NCBI GenBank assembly: GCA_964588285.1
Contig: CAZPNX010000001.1
Span: 1 to 64,000, forward strand
From: CAZPNX01 sp964588285
GTDB taxonomy: Bacteria > Edwardsbacteria > AC1 > EtOH8
Direction of reading: 5' to 3'
DNA length: 64,000 nucleotides
In this document: piece by piece, positions 8,811-18,156 of the stretch
Layout: the number at the start of each line of letters is the position of its first letter
How positions within the stretch are numbered: position 1 is the first letter of the stretch
Notes under the pieces: model-generated
The model's database searches: none
What the model saw: only the letters and a program-made list of their open reading frames with translations
What the model was told of the DNA's origin: nothing
Program-made: the position numbers and the translations under genes

Positions 8811-10790
8811 ATGTGTGGTATAGCCGGATTCCACCTTCCAAATTCAGAAAACATGTCTGACGCGCTGGAAGCCATGGCCCAAGCCCTCAGGCATCGCGGT
8901 CCTGACGATGAGGGCTATCTAGTTGTAGAATGCTCTACAGGTAAAACCAACCAGCTGGGGGGCGCTGATTGTCAGCTCGAATTGCCTCCGATAAAAACCT
9001 ATCGGGGCAAGGCCGATCTCTATCTGGCTCATCGCCGTCTGTCGATTATCGACACCTCGCCCCGAGGCCATCAGCCAATGCCATCCCCAGACGGAAGACA
9101 TTGGATAGTATTCAACGGAGAGATATATAATTTTGTAGAACTTAGGGGGGAGCTTAAATCACATGGCCATCGCTTTCGTACCGGCACCGATACCGAAGTG
9201 GCGCTGGCTGCTTATGGTACTTGGGGAATTGAAGCTTTGCATCGCTTTAACGGCATGTGGTCTTTCGCTCTTTATGATGTCGAGAAAAAAGAATTGATTT
9301 TATGCCGGGACCGGTTCGGGGTTAAGCCCCTCTATTATTTTCACCTGAATGACATATTTGCCTTTGCTTCCGAAATAAAATCTCTAGCCTCTTTCCCTCA
9401 GTTCAATTTAAATACCGACCTGGCACAAGTGTTTGACTATCTTCTTTTCGGATGGGAGGGAGAGGCGGGAAAGACCTTGTTCCAAGAAATACGGGAGTTG
9501 GAGCCCGGCTCAGTGCTGCGATATCGGCTGGACCGGCGTTCACTAAAAATCAACAAGTATTATCAACTTCCGCAAAATGATGATTGTCCCGCTTATAATT
9601 CTGTTCTAGCACAGAATTATTCGCAGGAAATATCCTATCTTCTGAGGCAAGCAGTTGAGCTGAGGTTGCGTTCTGATGTGCCTATCGGTTCCTGTTTAAG
9701 CGGCGGATTAGACAGTTCAACTATCGTCTGCACCATTGACCGTCTTTTAAAAAAGGGGAAACTGGAGCAGGTGGGGGAAAAGCAAGCCGTTTTTACTGCA
9801 GGATATCATGATTACTCTAAGGATGAAACAAAATGGGCTAAAATGGTAGCGGAATCTGTCGCCTTAACATGGTACATTTCATATCCTCGGGCGAGGGAAC
9901 TTTTAACAGACATAGAAGATCTAGTATATTACCAAGAAATACCATTTATTTCCACCAGCATCTATGCCCAGTACCGGATCATGAAATTGGCCAGGGAGCA
10001 AGGGATAAAGGTTCTTTTGGACGGCCAGGGCGGAGATGAGCTATTTGGCGGTTATGCCAGCTTTTATGCGATGCAGCATCGAGAGATGTTGACAAATGGC
10101 AAATGGAGCGCCTTGTGGCAGGAATGGAAGTCACAAAAAGAAGCCTCGGTAAGCTTATGGGCGACCCTATTAAATCTAATTATGCCCGCCATTAAGCGGT
10201 TGGCGCCTTCCGACTTTATGTCGACCATGTACCGCAGCATTAGACCCGAGTGCAAATATATTTCAGGAGATTTCTGGAGGCATTATCGGCATCGGACCGA
10301 GGCTATAACGGAGAGATATCATCGTGGTTTGAACCATATGCTTCGTGATATGATGACCGGCCTCAGCCTTAAAAACCTTCTCCGTTACGAAGACCGTAAT
10401 TCTATGCGTTTTTCCATAGAATCACGGACTCCTTTTGCCGACGACCTGCCTCTGATTGAACGGCTTTTCTCAATACCCGGGATATACAAAATCCATCATG
10501 GATGGAGCAAGCATCTATTGCGCATGGCCGCCAAAGATTTAGTGCCAGAACCCATCCGCTGGCGTCACGATAAAATAGGATTTGCCACTCCGGAGTCCAA
10601 GTGGCTAAGGGAGATAGGGCCTTCTCTATTGGCCTACATGGACCACAGGCTGTCGTCGGTTATCGATATCGGAAAATTTATAAGGGACTGGCCGTCCATT
10701 ATCAATAATCAGAGCCGGGAAGGAGTGACCACTGTCTGGCGCTTTCTTAACCTAGGAATATGGGCCAGGGTTTTCAAGCTGAATTTATGA
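8811..10790 (+). CDS. asnB: Asparagine synthase-like glutamine amidotransferase
   Basis: 659 residues. The N-terminal Ntn-hydrolase glutaminase domain starts MCGIAGF with the catalytic Cys2, and includes HRGPDDEG and LAHRRLSIID; an insert of about 35 residues lies between these two blocks. The C-terminal synthetase domain has the PP-loop SCLSGGLDSSTI and later LLDGQGGDELFGGY. Classical members make asparagine, but members inside glycan operons are thought to amidate uronic acids or modify surface sugars. Its place between flippase and GT4 genes, overlapping the next gene by ATGA, favours a role in glycan decoration. The substrate is an inference. Confidence 0.88.
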   Translation: MCGIAGFHLPNSENMSDALEAMAQALRHRGPDDEGYLVVECSTGKTNQLGGADCQLELPPIKTYRGKADLYLAHRRLSIIDTSPRGHQPMPSPDGRHWIVFNGEIYNFVELRGELKSHGHRFRTGTDTEVALAAYGTWGIEALHRFNGMWSFALYDVEKKELILCRDRFGVKPLYYFHLNDIFAFASEIKSLASFPQFNLNTDLAQVFDYLLFGWEGEAGKTLFQEIRELEPGSVLRYRLDRRSLKINKYYQLPQNDDCPAYNSVLAQNYSQEISYLLRQAVELRLRSDVPIGSCLSGGLDSSTIVCTIDRLLKKGKLEQVGEKQAVFTAGYHDYSKDETKWAKMVAESVALTWYISYPRARELLTDIEDLVYYQEIPFISTSIYAQYRIMKLAREQGIKVLLDGQGGDELFGGYASFYAMQHREMLTNGKWSALWQEWKSQKEASVSLWATLLNLIMPAIKRLAPSDFMSTMYRSIRPECKYISGDFWRHYRHRTEAITERYHRGLNHMLRDMMTGLSLKNLLRYEDRNSMRFSIESRTPFADDLPLIERLFSIPGIYKIHHGWSKHLLRMAAKDLVPEPIRWRHDKIGFATPESKWLREIGPSLLAYMDHRLSSVIDIGKFIRDWPSIINNQSREGVTTVWRFLNLGIWARVFKLNL

Positions 10791-12040
10791 TGGCCGATAA
10801 AGGTCGTAAGACCAATATATTATTTGTCTCGGCGCTGGATTTTAAGGAAAAATCGATTCAGGTTATTCGCAAAACCCCAGAAGCTTTCCGAGATAGCGGC
10901 TGGGAAGTGACTTTTATTGTCGCCCGGGACGAATCTAAATCCGGCGATTACTTCTACGAAAGGGTTTTTAACCCGACTGGGATAAGGGTGGTAAGGATCA
11001 ATTGGCCGTTATCACGGCTGCAGGATCGGACCCGGGGAAGTGTCAAAGGGACCATCGTTTCAAAGCTGAGAAGCTATTTGGCCATCATTGGACTGGCGGC
11101 CAAGGCCGCCGGAATGCTGTCTATCGAGAGATTCGATGTTGTTTATGGATATGAAGTCCACGGCTATCTGGCCGTCTGCCTGATGCGTTTGTTAGGAATG
11201 GTCCGCGGAGCCAGGGTAGTGGCCCGTTTCCAAGGATTCAAACAGAAACAAGGGTTGATGGCCCTGCTTAATTGGGAAATGTTTCTGGCGCTTTTAGTTC
11301 CGGCTCATGTTTGCATCATGACCGACGATGGGACCCAGGGAGACCGGGTGCTGCGCTATCTGAGATCAGCCAATGCGGCTGGCCTCAGGTTCTGGACCAA
11401 TGGTGTCGATCCAGTTCCCCCTTTATCAGAGAGTGAGAATATTTGTATAAGACAGAAGATGGGATGCCCTAGTAAATGTTTTCTGTTGGTATCCATCAGC
11501 CGGTTGGTGCCCTGGAAACGGGTGGACCGGGGCATAAGGATAGTGGAACGTTTGGTCAAGGAGTACGGCCGAAAGAACATCTTCTATTGCATCGTCGGAG
11601 GAGGAATTGAGAGCGGCCGGCTGCAGAACCTGATAGCCGAACTGGACCTGACCAGCCATGTCAAACTGGCCGGGCCGCTCGAGCATTCCAAGGCGCTGGA
11701 TTTACTGAGAGCGGCCGACGCCTTTATCTCGACTTACGACCTCTCCAACGTCGGCAACCCCCTGCTGGAGGCCATCCGGGCCCACAAGATGATCTTCACC
11801 CTGGACAACGGCGATACTGGGAAATGGATAAAGCACGACGAGAACGGCTTCCTTTATTTACCCAACGATGAGTCGATCCCGGCCATAGCGCGCGACCTGG
11901 ACCGGCTGATGGGATCCCCGGAACTTGCTATCGCTATAAAAAAAGGTATACTCAAAACCGAACACCGCCTATGGACCTGGGAACAGAGGATGAAGGCCGA
12001 GGTGGATGAAATCGCCGGGCTGGTCCAAGCATGTCGATGA
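10787..12040 (+). CDS. GT4-like glycosyltransferase
   Basis: About 417 residues. The ATG at 10787 overlaps the stop of the asparagine-synthase gene (ATGA) and is preferred over an in-frame ATG at 10760 lying inside that gene. A GT-B fold is suggested by the segment LLVSISRLVPWKRVDRGIRI, the inter-domain LAGPLEHSKALDLLRAADAF and a weak donor motif around NVGNPLLEAIRAHK, where the first Glu of the usual EX7E pair is not obvious. It is probably a cytoplasmic glycosyltransferase of the same pathway. The last third is noticeably GC-richer than the first two. Confidence 0.8.
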   Translation: MMADKGRKTNILFVSALDFKEKSIQVIRKTPEAFRDSGWEVTFIVARDESKSGDYFYERVFNPTGIRVVRINWPLSRLQDRTRGSVKGTIVSKLRSYLAIIGLAAKAAGMLSIERFDVVYGYEVHGYLAVCLMRLLGMVRGARVVARFQGFKQKQGLMALLNWEMFLALLVPAHVCIMTDDGTQGDRVLRYLRSANAAGLRFWTNGVDPVPPLSESENICIRQKMGCPSKCFLLVSISRLVPWKRVDRGIRIVERLVKEYGRKNIFYCIVGGGIESGRLQNLIAELDLTSHVKLAGPLEHSKALDLLRAADAFISTYDLSNVGNPLLEAIRAHKMIFTLDNGDTGKWIKHDENGFLYLPNDESIPAIARDLDRLMGSPELAIAIKKGILKTEHRLWTWEQRMKAEVDEIAGLVQACR

Positions 12041-13350
12041 TTGGTGTCCTGTTGAAGGCTTTTCTGCTGTCCGCATTTATCGGACTTGGCATCAGTTACG
12101 GACCGTTCTACCTATCGCATATTGCTCTGGCCGGAGTGCTGGTTGTTATCCTGGTTCATCTCTATAAGCGGAGAGGTCTTTTACAATTACCCCGTTTGAC
12201 CACCAACCTGCACCTTTTCCCGGCATTGATGTTAGCTTGGTATCTGGTGACCTGTCTGTGGAGCCCCAACCTGACGGTCAGCCTAAAATATCTACTGTAT
12301 CTGACGTTCGGTGCCTGTATATCGCTGGGGGTGGTTTATTATTCCAGGAGCGAACAGCGTCTTCTATGGTTGATCCGGGCATTTCTGATACTTCTGGGGA
12401 TTGAGATAGTTCTGAGCCTGTTGGAAGCTTTTACTCCTTTTCGGTATCCTATCTCGCCCCAATCTACGTTGGCGGCTTATTTCGGACGGGAGATGCTGTT
12501 GGAGCCTTGGACTATGGCAAAAAAAACGCTGGAGGTGGTGACCAGCTATCCCACCGGTTTTCGTTGGAATCCAAACAATCTGGCTACGGTCCTGAACCTT
12601 TTCCTCCCATTCATTCTGATGCAGCGTCAGCGGGGGGTGAAAGCAGCCGGGGCCGGTTCGATTCTGTTGATCATAGTCATGACCAGCTCCAGAATAAATC
12701 TGGCTGTCTGCATATTAATCATTGCCCTTTACCTGATTTTCTTTTCTACCCACCGTGGTCTTTATACCGTTATGCTGTTGCTGGTTGTAACCACCTGGCT
12801 TTTGGCCATGCCTCTATTAAATGATAATTATGAGGGTCGGATGCCACAATCCCTGAACGAGGTTCTGCACACCTGGGATGCAGTGAAGCGTTTTTTCTCG
12901 GAGGAAAGGTTCGTTGGAGACTCAGTCACTCTAAGAAGAAATTACCTTAAAAACGGTCTGGAGGCCATTGCCGGTTCCGGCGGCTGGGGGGTGGGGGCAG
13001 GATGCGCTGGCGAGGAGCTATATCAATCCGGCGCAATAGCCCCGGGTGCGGAAAGGGCCAGCCTGCACAATTACTGGCTGGAGATGGCAGTCGATGCCGG
13101 TCTTCTCTTCGCTTTTCTTTTCTGGATGTGGTATGCTACTATCGTTATTTGGTTGTTACGACTGTATGGTCGAAGCCTCAAGTCTACAATCAGATATCTG
13201 GCTTCGACGTCTGGCTTGGCTTTAATCGGAATGGTTCCGGCCGCGACCGGCACCAGCAGCGTTGTTTATGAGCCAGTCCTGTGGTTGATGTACGGCATCG
13301 GCATAGCCACCATCAATCTTGGCTATGCGGACAATCTAAAAGCCGGTTGA
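12031..13350 (+). CDS. O-antigen ligase/polymerase family membrane protein (Wzy/WaaL-like), first copy
   Basis: 439 residues with about ten to twelve hydrophobic segments and a large extracytoplasmic loop at about residues 270-350. The loop holds GSGGWGVGAG and SLHNYWLEMAVDAGLLFAF, which matches the HN-x-LE signature of the O-antigen ligase (PF04932) family. Sequence alone does not separate Wzy polymerases from WaaL ligases. The start overlaps the upstream GT by ten bases. A second member of the same family is at 14425-15654. Confidence 0.82.
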   Translation: MSMIGVLLKAFLLSAFIGLGISYGPFYLSHIALAGVLVVILVHLYKRRGLLQLPRLTTNLHLFPALMLAWYLVTCLWSPNLTVSLKYLLYLTFGACISLGVVYYSRSEQRLLWLIRAFLILLGIEIVLSLLEAFTPFRYPISPQSTLAAYFGREMLLEPWTMAKKTLEVVTSYPTGFRWNPNNLATVLNLFLPFILMQRQRGVKAAGAGSILLIIVMTSSRINLAVCILIIALYLIFFSTHRGLYTVMLLLVVTTWLLAMPLLNDNYEGRMPQSLNEVLHTWDAVKRFFSEERFVGDSVTLRRNYLKNGLEAIAGSGGWGVGAGCAGEELYQSGAIAPGAERASLHNYWLEMAVDAGLLFAFLFWMWYATIVIWLLRLYGRSLKSTIRYLASTSGLALIGMVPAATGTSSVVYEPVLWLMYGIGIATINLGYADNLKAG

Positions 13351-13354
13351 GGTG

Positions 13355-14428
13355 ATGAAGATAATGATGCTGGCTCCGGCCAGCTCGATTCACACTAGGA
13401 GGATTGCATCTTCGCTGGCGGACAGAGGATGCCTTGTGGAGGTAGCCACCTATCATCCCGGTTTGATCCCTGGAGTCAGGATCCACGTATTGCCCAGGAT
13501 CCCGATGTTTAGAAAAATCGGATATCTTTCGGCGATCCCTGCAATTAAGATCCTGATTAGGCTTATGAATCCTGACATTCTTCATGCCCATTACCTTTCG
13601 AGTTACGGAGCGGCAGCCTGGATCTGCGGTTTTCATCCCTTGGTAGTATCCGCCTGGGGCACCGACATCTTTGTTTTCCCTCATCATAGCCTGATAAATC
13701 GGTGGCTGATACGGCGGATTACGGATTCAGCCGATGCTATTTTGTCCACCAGCCGTTTCATGGCCTCCGAAGTTAAACGATACACCGCCAAGCAGGTGAT
13801 GGTGACTCCATTTGGGGTGGACACCTCGCTGTTCCGGCCCATGCCGATGATTAGAAGAAAAGGCCAAGAGGAAACTATCGGCTCGGTCAAGGCGCTGGAA
13901 CGGCAATATGGCATGGATGTGGTCATAAAGTCATTCGCCGGAGTTGTTGCTGATAAAAAAAAGAAACCGCTGAAGCTGGAGATTGTGGGCTCGGGACAAC
14001 AGGAGGGTGAACTTAAGAGATTGGCCATCCATTTAGGAATAGCTAGCAAGGTCAATTTTGCCGGTTTTATAGAGCATTCGAAACTTCCAGAAATATTCAA
14101 CAGTTTTTCGGTGGCCGCCTATGGGTCGATATGTCCGGAATCATTCGGGGTTTCCCTCTTGGAAGCCCAAGCTTGCGGGGTGCCGGTGGTGGCCAGCGAT
14201 ATCGGCGGTTTTCGCGAGGTGGTGCGTCATGGTTTTACTGGCCTTCTGGTACCTGCGGGCAATCATCAGGCTATGGCCGAAGCCATTGGGGAATTACTTG
14301 ATGATCATGAGAAAAGAAAACGTTTCTCTCGTGCCGCCAGAGAATTCGTCGCAGCCGAGTATTTCTGGGAGAAAACAATCGACTGTTTTATGGCACAATA
14401 CTACAGGCTAATCTCTACTGACAAATGA
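13355..14428 (+). CDS. GT4 glycosyltransferase
   Basis: About 357 residues from ATG 13355 (a GTG just before it at 13352 is also possible). The start MKIMMLAPASSIHTRRIASSL and the acceptor-side DILHAHYLSSYG are typical of GT4. The donor site has CPESFGVSLLEAQACGVPVV (EX7E). The segment TPFGVDTSLFRPM is also characteristic. It shares the closest family feel with the WcaL/ExpE7-type exopolysaccharide transferases. Its last bases overlap the start of the second ligase-like gene (ATGA). Confidence 0.88.
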   Translation: MKIMMLAPASSIHTRRIASSLADRGCLVEVATYHPGLIPGVRIHVLPRIPMFRKIGYLSAIPAIKILIRLMNPDILHAHYLSSYGAAAWICGFHPLVVSAWGTDIFVFPHHSLINRWLIRRITDSADAILSTSRFMASEVKRYTAKQVMVTPFGVDTSLFRPMPMIRRKGQEETIGSVKALERQYGMDVVIKSFAGVVADKKKKPLKLEIVGSGQQEGELKRLAIHLGIASKVNFAGFIEHSKLPEIFNSFSVAAYGSICPESFGVSLLEAQACGVPVVASDIGGFREVVRHGFTGLLVPAGNHQAMAEAIGELLDDHEKRKRFSRAAREFVAAEYFWEKTIDCFMAQYYRLISTDK

Positions 14429-15654
14429 GGCGGACTGCCAGACAGACTACAGATACAGGGTTCGATTTCCTGATCGACAATTTACTGCGGGCCTCATTGG
14501 TAGGTTTTGTCGGCTCAATGCCGGTTTCCATAGCCTTTTGCCAAATTTCTTTAGGGGTTGCCTGGCTGTCATGGCTCGCTATTTGTTGGCGGAAAAAGCG
14601 GTGGCTTGGCTACGCCACCGGGCTCGAAATTGCAGTGGGCCTTTTCCTTGCTGCCTGTGTCCTATCTACGATTTTATCCGCCCAGCCTTTGGACAGCCTA
14701 ATTGGTCTAAAGAAATTTTACCTGGCCTCGTCCCTTTTCCTAGTAGCCTATGCCTGCCATTCACCTGAAGATGGCAGAAAATTAATAACAGTCTTTCTTT
14801 TCTTTTCATCTCTTACAGCAGGCTATGGTCTGCTGATGTACCTTGCCGGAATGCAGGGAAGGGTGACCGGCATTCAAACCATGGCCCTGACGGCCGGCGG
14901 CATATTTATGATGGCCGCCTTGTTGTCACTAGTTTTTGCTATCCAGGGAAGAATATTAACGCGCTGGCTATCGGTGCCCATTTCAATTATATTGTTAGCG
15001 GCATTATTATTAAGCCAAAGCGCCGGTTCGTTGGTATCACTTATTATAGGGTCGATTAGCGTGCTTATTTTATCTCGTCGTTGGAAGATATTGGCGGCGA
15101 CAGCAATAGCCGCTACCGTTATAACGGTTTTCTTTTTCAAACTACCATCAGGGACTGGGTCGACAGTGGCGATCCAGAAGTCCAACACTTGGGAACTGCG
15201 GAAAACCATCTGGAACGTGGGATGGAAGGTTTTTAAGGAAAAACCAGTGACTGGCCATGGGCTGATAGACCTGGGGGAAGCCTACCACCGAAACCGGGAG
15301 CGTTGGGACTTGGAAAGAGACCCATGGAACACCTGGAATTACGGACACCTGCACAATATTTTTCTCCAGATTGCCGCCAACACCGGGGTGATTGGATTAG
15401 CGGCTTTTATTTTTCTGCTTTATTCGGTGCTGTCATTATCATTGGGATTGATAAAATGCGTGAAACAAGACATAAAGGCTCTGGGTTTGGCTCTATCCGG
15501 TGTTATTATTGGGTTTATAGTCAATGGTTTGGCCGAATGGAACTTTGGAGACTCCGAAGTAGTGACTGTCTTCTGGTTTGCCGTGGGGCTTTCGGTCCTG
15601 TTGAAGAAATCAATAAAATGGAATCCGATTGTTTCAGATAATGCCGGCTATTAA
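14425..15654 (+). CDS. O-antigen ligase/polymerase family membrane protein, second copy
   Basis: 409 residues, multi-pass membrane protein. The family signature is in the large loop and following helix: GHGLIDLG and LHNIFLQIAANTGVIGLAAF. It is clearly diverged from the copy at 12031-13350, so this is not a recent duplication. One copy could be the polymerase and the other a ligase that transfers the polymer to a lipid or protein acceptor, but nothing in the sequence decides which. It overlaps the next GT gene slightly. Confidence 0.83.
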   Translation: MRRTARQTTDTGFDFLIDNLLRASLVGFVGSMPVSIAFCQISLGVAWLSWLAICWRKKRWLGYATGLEIAVGLFLAACVLSTILSAQPLDSLIGLKKFYLASSLFLVAYACHSPEDGRKLITVFLFFSSLTAGYGLLMYLAGMQGRVTGIQTMALTAGGIFMMAALLSLVFAIQGRILTRWLSVPISIILLAALLLSQSAGSLVSLIIGSISVLILSRRWKILAATAIAATVITVFFFKLPSGTGSTVAIQKSNTWELRKTIWNVGWKVFKEKPVTGHGLIDLGEAYHRNRERWDLERDPWNTWNYGHLHNIFLQIAANTGVIGLAAFIFLLYSVLSLSLGLIKCVKQDIKALGLALSGVIIGFIVNGLAEWNFGDSEVVTVFWFAVGLSVLLKKSIKWNPIVSDNAGY

Positions 15655-16906
15655 ATTGAAACTACTATTTTTAACCCACTACTTTCCACCCGAGGTGGGC
15701 GCCCCTCAATCGCGCATTGATGAGATAGCGAAGGTACTAGCAAAGCGGGGCCATAAGGTATCGGTGCTGACCAATTTCCCCCATTATCCCGATGGTGTCA
15801 TCAAAACGCCTTATCAAAGGGCTGTACTGCTTAAAGAGTCCAGGGGCGAGGTGGATGTAATCCGTTCCTATGTCTGGGCCAGACCCAATAAGGGTTTCGC
15901 CAGCAGAATGGCCAATCATCTTTCTTTCTGCATTACCTCGTTGGTAGCGGCATCCAAACTGCCGCCGTGCGATGTGGTGGTGACGGAATCGCCGCCCCTG
16001 TTCCTGGGATTCAGCGGTTGGATAATTTCCCGGATGCTGGGCGCCTCCCATATTTTCAATGTGGCCGACGTCTGGCCACAATCGGCAGTGGAAATGGGTG
16101 CCCTAACCAACCGAACAGCCGTTACGATGGCAGAATGGTTGGAACGTTTCATCTACGACCATAGCCATCTGATAACGGTGGTCACTGAGGGCATCAGAAA
16201 AGACCTGTTGGCCCGCGGGCTGGCGACAGAGAAGGTAGCCACCCTGACCAATGGGGTGGACCTGGATTTTTTCCAGTCTCAGGGAAAGGGTTTGTCTGTT
16301 AAAAATGAACTAAATCTATCCGGCAAGTTCATAGCATTATACGCCGGCACTCATGGGATGGCCCAGGGCTTGCATGTGGTGCTTAGAGCCGCAGGAATAT
16401 TGGCAAACGAACCGAATATTGTTTTTGTGATGGCGGGCGACGGTGCCGAAAAAGCGGGGCTGGTGGAAACTGCCCAAAAAATGAACCTAAAAAATGTGAG
16501 ATTTCTGAATACTTGGCCAAAATCACGCATGCCCGAGTTGCTCGAGGCCGCCGATGTCTGTCTGGTGACTCTGAGGAAACTGCCGGTTTTTCGACGGGCA
16601 CTTCCGTCCAAGATGTACGAGGCTATGGCCATGGCCAGGCCTCTGGTTGTTTCCGCCGAGGGCATGGCCGCCGAATTGGTGGACTCAACCAACTGCGGAA
16701 TGGCCATCCCTCCGGAAAATCCGGAAAAGCTTGCAGAAGCGGTTAAAGACCTGTTTCGGAATCCCTCTAAAAGAGCCAAAATGGGGCTTCGGGGAAGGAA
16801 TTTGGTGGAGAGGGAATACTCACGTGAAAAGATTGCCGGGAAATGGGAGCGCCTGCTGGCGGAAACGGCTGAGAGAATAGATTTGCAATCGTTGTATGGA
16901 CAATGA
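15641..16906 (+). CDS. GT4 glycosyltransferase (WbuB/WcaI-like)
   Basis: About 422 residues starting at ATG 15641 (a TTG at 15629 in frame is less likely). The opening LLFLTHYFPPEVGAPQSRID and the block TNFPHYPDG are characteristic of WbuB-type N-acetyl-L-fucosaminyl transferases and their relatives. The C-terminal half has KMYEAMAMARPLVVSAEG at the donor site. Its end overlaps the start of the short sugar transferase gene (ATGA). A WbuB-like GT next to a PglC-like enzyme and a 4,6-dehydratase suggests an amino-deoxy-sugar at the reducing end. Confidence 0.87.
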   Translation: MPAIKLKLLFLTHYFPPEVGAPQSRIDEIAKVLAKRGHKVSVLTNFPHYPDGVIKTPYQRAVLLKESRGEVDVIRSYVWARPNKGFASRMANHLSFCITSLVAASKLPPCDVVVTESPPLFLGFSGWIISRMLGASHIFNVADVWPQSAVEMGALTNRTAVTMAEWLERFIYDHSHLITVVTEGIRKDLLARGLATEKVATLTNGVDLDFFQSQGKGLSVKNELNLSGKFIALYAGTHGMAQGLHVVLRAAGILANEPNIVFVMAGDGAEKAGLVETAQKMNLKNVRFLNTWPKSRMPELLEAADVCLVTLRKLPVFRRALPSKMYEAMAMARPLVVSAEGMAAELVDSTNCGMAIPPENPEKLAEAVKDLFRNPSKRAKMGLRGRNLVEREYSREKIAGKWERLLAETAERIDLQSLYGQ

Positions 16907-17457
16907 AAAGAGTATTTGATATAATTATTTGTTTTACATTGCTGCCGCTTCTTTTGCCTCTGATGCTGGCGGCTGGTTTGGCGGTGGTCATCGATTCCGG
17001 GCCTCCGGCGCTCTTTTTACAGGAAAGGGTGGGCCGCGGCGGAAAAATTTTTCGCATTTACAAGTTTCGCACCATGATTCGGGACGCCGAATCCAAGGGG
17101 CCTTTACTGGCGGAACGGGGAGATCCCCGGGTGACCAAGGTGGGAAGGTTTCTGAGACGCTGGAGTTTGGACGAGCTGCCCCAGTTATTTAATGTTATCA
17201 AGGGGGAAATGAGCCTGGTGGGGCCGCGGCCGGAGCTGCCGCCGCTGGTGGACGTCTATACTCCCTGGCAGCGACAAGTGCTTTCGGTGCTGCCGGGCGT
17301 CACCGGGTTTTCCCAGGTTCACGGCCGCGATGATCTTTCCATGGACACCAAGCTACGTCTGGATGTTTACTATATAAAACACCGCAGCCTGGCGATGGAC
17401 CTCTGGATCATCTGGCGTACCGCCTTCGAGCTTGTTTCCGGACGGGGGGCTTTCTGA
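16903..17457 (+). CDS. Short phosphoglycosyl transferase (PglC/WecP-like monotopic)
   Basis: 184 residues, about the size of minimal monotopic phosphoglycosyl transferases. One N-terminal re-entrant hydrophobic helix (FDIIICFTLLPLLLPLMLAA) precedes QERVGRGGKIFRIYKFRTM and the catalytic-site block SLDELPQLFNVIKGEMSLVG with PRPELPPLVD. It transfers a sugar-1-phosphate from a UDP-sugar to polyprenyl phosphate. Together with the dehydratase, aminotransferase and acetyltransferase downstream it could use a di-N-acetylated sugar, as PglC does. It duplicates the role of the long enzyme at 3518-4936. Confidence 0.92.
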   Translation: MKRVFDIIICFTLLPLLLPLMLAAGLAVVIDSGPPALFLQERVGRGGKIFRIYKFRTMIRDAESKGPLLAERGDPRVTKVGRFLRRWSLDELPQLFNVIKGEMSLVGPRPELPPLVDVYTPWQRQVLSVLPGVTGFSQVHGRDDLSMDTKLRLDVYYIKHRSLAMDLWIIWRTAFELVSGRGAF

Positions 17458-17460
17458 CAT

Positions 17461-18153
17461 ATGGGAGAGGCCGAGAGGATTGCCGAACGCTATCAACGCC
17501 GCAAGATCTTGCCGGCCGGTCGTTATTCCATGTTCGATCCCGGCAACCTTTTCATCATCCACCAACGCGAGAGGCTTCTACTGCGGTTGCTCCGAAAACA
17601 TGGTCTGGCAAACCTGGCCGGGGCCACCCTTCTGGAGGTTGGCTGCGGCGACGGTTGGTGGTTAAGAAGGTTTGTGGAATACGGGTTCAGGCCGGAGAAC
17701 CTAAGGGGCATAGAGCTTTTGCCGGAGAGGGTGGAGCGGGCCATGTTTTTAAGCCCCAACATCAGGATAGAGTCGGGCGATGCCTCTTGCCTGGCTCTTC
17801 CGGATGGTTCATTTGATATAATTTTCCAGAGCACCGTCTTCAGTTCGATGCTCGATACGGCTATGCGGCGGGAGACGGCCAAGGAGATGCTTCGAGTCCT
17901 TCGGCCGGGCGGGATGATCATCTGGTACGATCTTCGGGTGAACAATCCAAGCAACCCCGACGTTAAGGGACTGGGCCGCCGGGAGATTGAATCTCTTTTT
18001 CCGGGTTGCTGCTACTGCTTCCATCGAACTACTTTGGCTCCGCCTTTGGCGAGAACCCTGGCTCCGGTAAGCTGGTCGCTCTGCCATCTGCTTTCGCGGC
18101 TGCCCCTACTTCTTACCCATTATCTGGCGTTCATATCCAAACCCGCTTTCTAA
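17461..18153 (+). CDS. Class I SAM-dependent methyltransferase
   Basis: 230 residues. Motif I is LLEVGCGDGWWL, followed by RGIELLPERVERA, SGDASCLALPDGSFDIIFQ and the LRVLRPGGMIIWYD block, the usual order for a Methyltransf_11/25 fold. It starts three bases after the short sugar transferase gene, so it is part of the same transcript. It may methylate a sugar or chain terminus; the acceptor is unknown. The C-terminal 40 residues are hydrophobic, which could keep it near the membrane. Confidence 0.85.
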   Translation: MGEAERIAERYQRRKILPAGRYSMFDPGNLFIIHQRERLLLRLLRKHGLANLAGATLLEVGCGDGWWLRRFVEYGFRPENLRGIELLPERVERAMFLSPNIRIESGDASCLALPDGSFDIIFQSTVFSSMLDTAMRRETAKEMLRVLRPGGMIIWYDLRVNNPSNPDVKGLGRREIESLFPGCCYCFHRTTLAPPLARTLAPVSWSLCHLLSRLPLLLTHYLAFISKPAF

Positions 18154-18156
18154 GCG

